Shown: piece after piece, positions 62,217 to 64,000 of the stretch
Numbering within the stretch: position 1 is the first letter of the stretch
Layout of the letters: every line of letters starts with the position of its first letter
Source: Microbacterium sp. LKL04
GTDB lineage: Bacteria; Actinomycetota; Actinomycetes; Actinomycetales; Microbacteriaceae
Length of the DNA stretch: 64,000 bases
Reading direction: 5' to 3'
Assembly (NCBI RefSeq): GCF_900102005.1
Contig: NZ_LT627736.1
Span: 930,001-994,000, forward strand
Made by a program: the position numbers and the translations under genes
Notes under the pieces: model-generated
What the model was told of the DNA's origin: nothing
The model's database searches: none
What the model saw: the letters and a program-made list of their open reading frames with translations, nothing else

Positions 62217-63770
62217 TCACACTTCAGCGGCGTCGTCCTTCGCGGACGGCGCCGCTTTCGTGCGCCTGCGGACGAAGACTCCGAGCAGCACCAGGACGGG
62301 CAGGGCGGACCAGCCGAGGACCCACTGCATCGCAGGACCGATGACGACCGCGGGCGTCAGGCCGGTGCGCAGCGGGACGTCCACCAGGAGCGCCCCGGCG
62401 GTGTCCGCGGCCAGGCCGTCGATGACGGAGCCGTCGGGGCCGATGACCTGACTCGTCCCCACCGTCGAGATGTTGACGACGGCGCGGCCCGTCTCGATCG
62501 CCCGCATGCGAGCGAACCCGAGCTGCTGGACGTTCTCGTCGGTTCCGCGGAAATCAGCGTTGTTCGTCTGGAACATGTACACTTCGGCCCCATCGCGAGC
62601 GCCCTGCCAGATGACGTCGTCGTAGATGACATCGAAGCAGATCGCCAACCCGACGCCGACGCCGTTCACGTCGAAGAACGGCGGGTTGGTGCCCGGCGTG
62701 TACTCCCGCTGGATCAGACCGACCAGGTCTGGAGCGAGCGCCTCGAAGAACCAGCGGTCCGGGACGTACTCTCCCATCGGGACCGGGTGCGTCTTGTCGT
62801 GAGTGGCGATCGGGTTCTCCGCGCCCGCCTGCCAGAGCATCGACGAGTTGTAGACCTTGCTGCCGCGCTCGGTGGCGGCGTTGATGATCAGCGGAGCGTC
62901 GACCTTCTTCGAGAGCTCATCCAGGGCCTTCGCCATCGACTCGTCATTCAGCGGGTCCGAATCGACACCGCCCTCCGGCCACAACAGGACGTCGATGTCC
63001 TCGCCGACGAGCGGCTGGGTCGCCGCGAGCTGCGCACGGTAGACGTCGTATGAGTTCCGCTCGTCGAAATAGCCCGAAGGCCCGTTTCCCTGCACCGCCC
63101 CGACGCGCATCGTGCCGGCATCCGTCGTCGGGAACTGCGGAATGAGGATGAGGAGGGCTGCGGCGGCCACGGCGGGGGCGGCGAGCCGCGGCCGCCGCCA
63201 GAACCGCATCCGGACCGCCTCGATGGCGGCGGCCACGACGAAAGCCATGACGAAAGAGAGTCCGCTGACGCCGAGCCACGACGCGAGCTCGGCGAGCGGT
63301 CCATCGGCCTGGCTCATGCCCAGTCGGGCCCACGGGAAGCCCGTGTACGGCCAGGAGCCCATGAACTGCTCCCTCGCCGTCCACACGGCTGCGACCAGTG
63401 CGGGAAGGAGCGTCACGCGCGCCCAGCGCGCCGGCGCCACCCGAGGCAGCCACCGATAGGCGAGCGTGATGGCGATCGCACCCACGGCGCTGAGGACGGT
63501 CTCGACGCCTGCGAGGGCGAACCACGGCACGGGGCCGAGATAGCGCGTGATCCACGCGATGTGCAGGAGGTAGAACGAAGCGGCGAAGACGGCGCCGACG
63601 GCCACGGCGCCCCAGGCAGACCGACCGATGAGGGTGAGGAGGGTCATGGCGGCGCCGACGAAGGCGAGGGGCCAGATGCCGATGTCGGGATACGCGAGAT
63701 CCAGCACCGCGCCACCGGCGACCGCCACGGGAAGCGCGAGCCAGAGCGGGAGGACAGGACGGCCGGGCAC
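62217..63770 (-). CDS. lnt: apolipoprotein N-acyltransferase
   Basis: 517-residue membrane enzyme adding the third acyl chain to lipoproteins. An N-terminal multi-helix region (about 1-200) precedes the nitrilase-like domain with the complete catalytic triad Glu266 (LLWPEGGVD), Lys326 (THDKTHPVPMGEY) and Cys378 (AICFDVIYDD). A final helix (about 485-502) and basic tail close it. GTG start. In M. tuberculosis the equivalent gene beside rbpA is fused to the polyprenol-phosphate mannose synthase Ppm1; that domain is absent here. Confidence 0.93.
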   Translation of the reverse strand: MPGRPVLPLWLALPVAVAGGAVLDLAYPDIGIWPLAFVGAAMTLLTLIGRSAWGAVAVGAVFAASFYLLHIAWITRYLGPVPWFALAGVETVLSAVGAIAITLAYRWLPRVAPARWARVTLLPALVAAVWTAREQFMGSWPYTGFPWARLGMSQADGPLAELASWLGVSGLSFVMAFVVAAAIEAVRMRFWRRPRLAAPAVAAAALLILIPQFPTTDAGTMRVGAVQGNGPSGYFDERNSYDVYRAQLAATQPLVGEDIDVLLWPEGGVDSDPLNDESMAKALDELSKKVDAPLIINAATERGSKVYNSSMLWQAGAENPIATHDKTHPVPMGEYVPDRWFFEALAPDLVGLIQREYTPGTNPPFFDVNGVGVGLAICFDVIYDDVIWQGARDGAEVYMFQTNNADFRGTDENVQQLGFARMRAIETGRAVVNISTVGTSQVIGPDGSVIDGLAADTAGALLVDVPLRTGLTPAVVIGPAMQWVLGWSALPVLVLLGVFVRRRTKAAPSAKDDAAEV

Positions 63771-63826
63771 GGACGAAGCCTAGAGGAGTCCCGCTATGGC
63801 GCCGCTGAAGGCGGAGCGAGCATCGA

Positions 63827-64000
63827 TCACGTGGCTGACTCGTGCCGCTCCGAGTGCGAGAGGTAGATCTCGGCGTTCCGGAGGATGCCCGCTCGCTCCT
63901 CCGTCGTGAGCTCGCGGCGGACCTTCGCGGGGACGCCGGCCACGAGGGACCCGTCGGGGATCCTCGTGCCCTCCAGGACGACAGCGCCGCCCGCCACGAG
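63827..64000 (-). CDS. gamma-carbonic-anhydrase-like hexapeptide protein, 3' part
   Basis: The last 57 codons of a gene that starts beyond the window. The sequence LVAGGAVVLEGTRIPDGSLV followed by AGVPAKVRRELTTEER fits the end of a left-handed beta-helix protein of the YrdA/gamma-carbonic anhydrase type with its C-terminal helix. The metal His residues would be upstream and cannot be checked. It lies upstream of lnt on the same strand, 56 bp away. Confidence 0.8.
   Translation of the reverse strand, partial: LVAGGAVVLEGTRIPDGSLVAGVPAKVRRELTTEERAGILRNAEIYLSHSERHESAT

Noticed and set aside
1-64000. CRISPR arrays, insertion sequences, prophage or integrase genes
   Set aside because: No regularly spaced repeats, transposase motifs, terminal inverted repeats or phage structural genes were found in reading the window.

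Overview
The window is high-GC actinobacterial DNA and looks like a Microbacterium or a close relative in Microbacteriaceae. The evidence is gene content and order: RbpA, an ANTAR-domain response regulator, an HGxxPAAW small membrane protein, a DUF6458 protein, a PriA without helicase motifs, a DNA polymerase I without a proofreading site, and gmk/rpoZ/metK/priA/fmt/rsmB/rpe and his-trp-lgt-gltBD-pyk blocks in the order known from other actinobacteria. No transposase, phage, CRISPR array or rRNA was seen. There is one tRNA gene. No stretch above 300 bp lacks a gene.

Layout. (1) 1-8758: the 3' end of gmk, then a six-gene sulfur block (aliphatic-sulfonate type ABC transporter, acetyl-CoA synthetase, O-acetylhomoserine sulfhydrylase, CoA-binding protein) sitting between gmk and rpoZ, then metK. 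coaBC, which usually lies between rpoZ and metK, is not there. (2) 8764-13705: priA, fmt, rsmB, rpe. (3) 13758-28347: hisE-hisG-hisF-hisI, the trp membrane protein, HGxxPAAW protein, trpC-trpB-trpA, lgt, gltB-gltD and pyk, mostly with 1-4 bp or 8 bp overlaps. trpE, which sits after hisI in other actinobacteria, is missing from this place. (4) 28366-32839: a strong shared terminator, tRNA-Leu(CAA), the ANTAR regulator, a GNAT acetyltransferase, a hotdog thioesterase and polA. (5) 32871-39958: accessory genes (DUF885 protein, LLM flavin oxidoreductase, two MFS transporters, SGNH hydrolase, DUF6458, DUF427). (6) 39974-55828: a sugar-utilisation locus with GH35 beta-galactosidase, a LacI regulator, GH31, GH51 and GH127 enzymes on one side, and a GH27 enzyme, a ROK repressor and a sugar ABC importer on the other, flanked by a second ROK repressor. 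(7) 55887-59407: a hypothetical membrane protein, an XRE/DUF2975 pair, an AEC transporter and an SDR. (8) 59542-64000: NfeD, SPFH protein, glycerophosphodiesterase, RbpA, Lnt and the end of a gamma-carbonic-anhydrase-like gene.

How they work together. The sulfur block can be read as a closed loop: the transporter brings in organic sulfur, MetY makes homocysteine and releases acetate, Acs turns acetate back into acetyl-CoA, and MetK uses the methionine. The sugar locus encodes cytoplasmic glycosidases (none has a signal peptide) that together remove beta-galactose, alpha-linked sugar, alpha- and beta-L-arabinofuranose and an alpha-galactose-like unit, which fits plant arabinogalactan- or hemicellulose-derived oligosaccharides taken up by the adjacent importer. 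The importer has no ATPase of its own here. Lgt and Lnt would modify the two lipoproteins in the window.

A recurring signal is a TAGGCT/TAGACT-like -10 hexamer ending exactly 6-7 bp before a start codon, seen at about ten genes. This points to frequent leaderless transcription.
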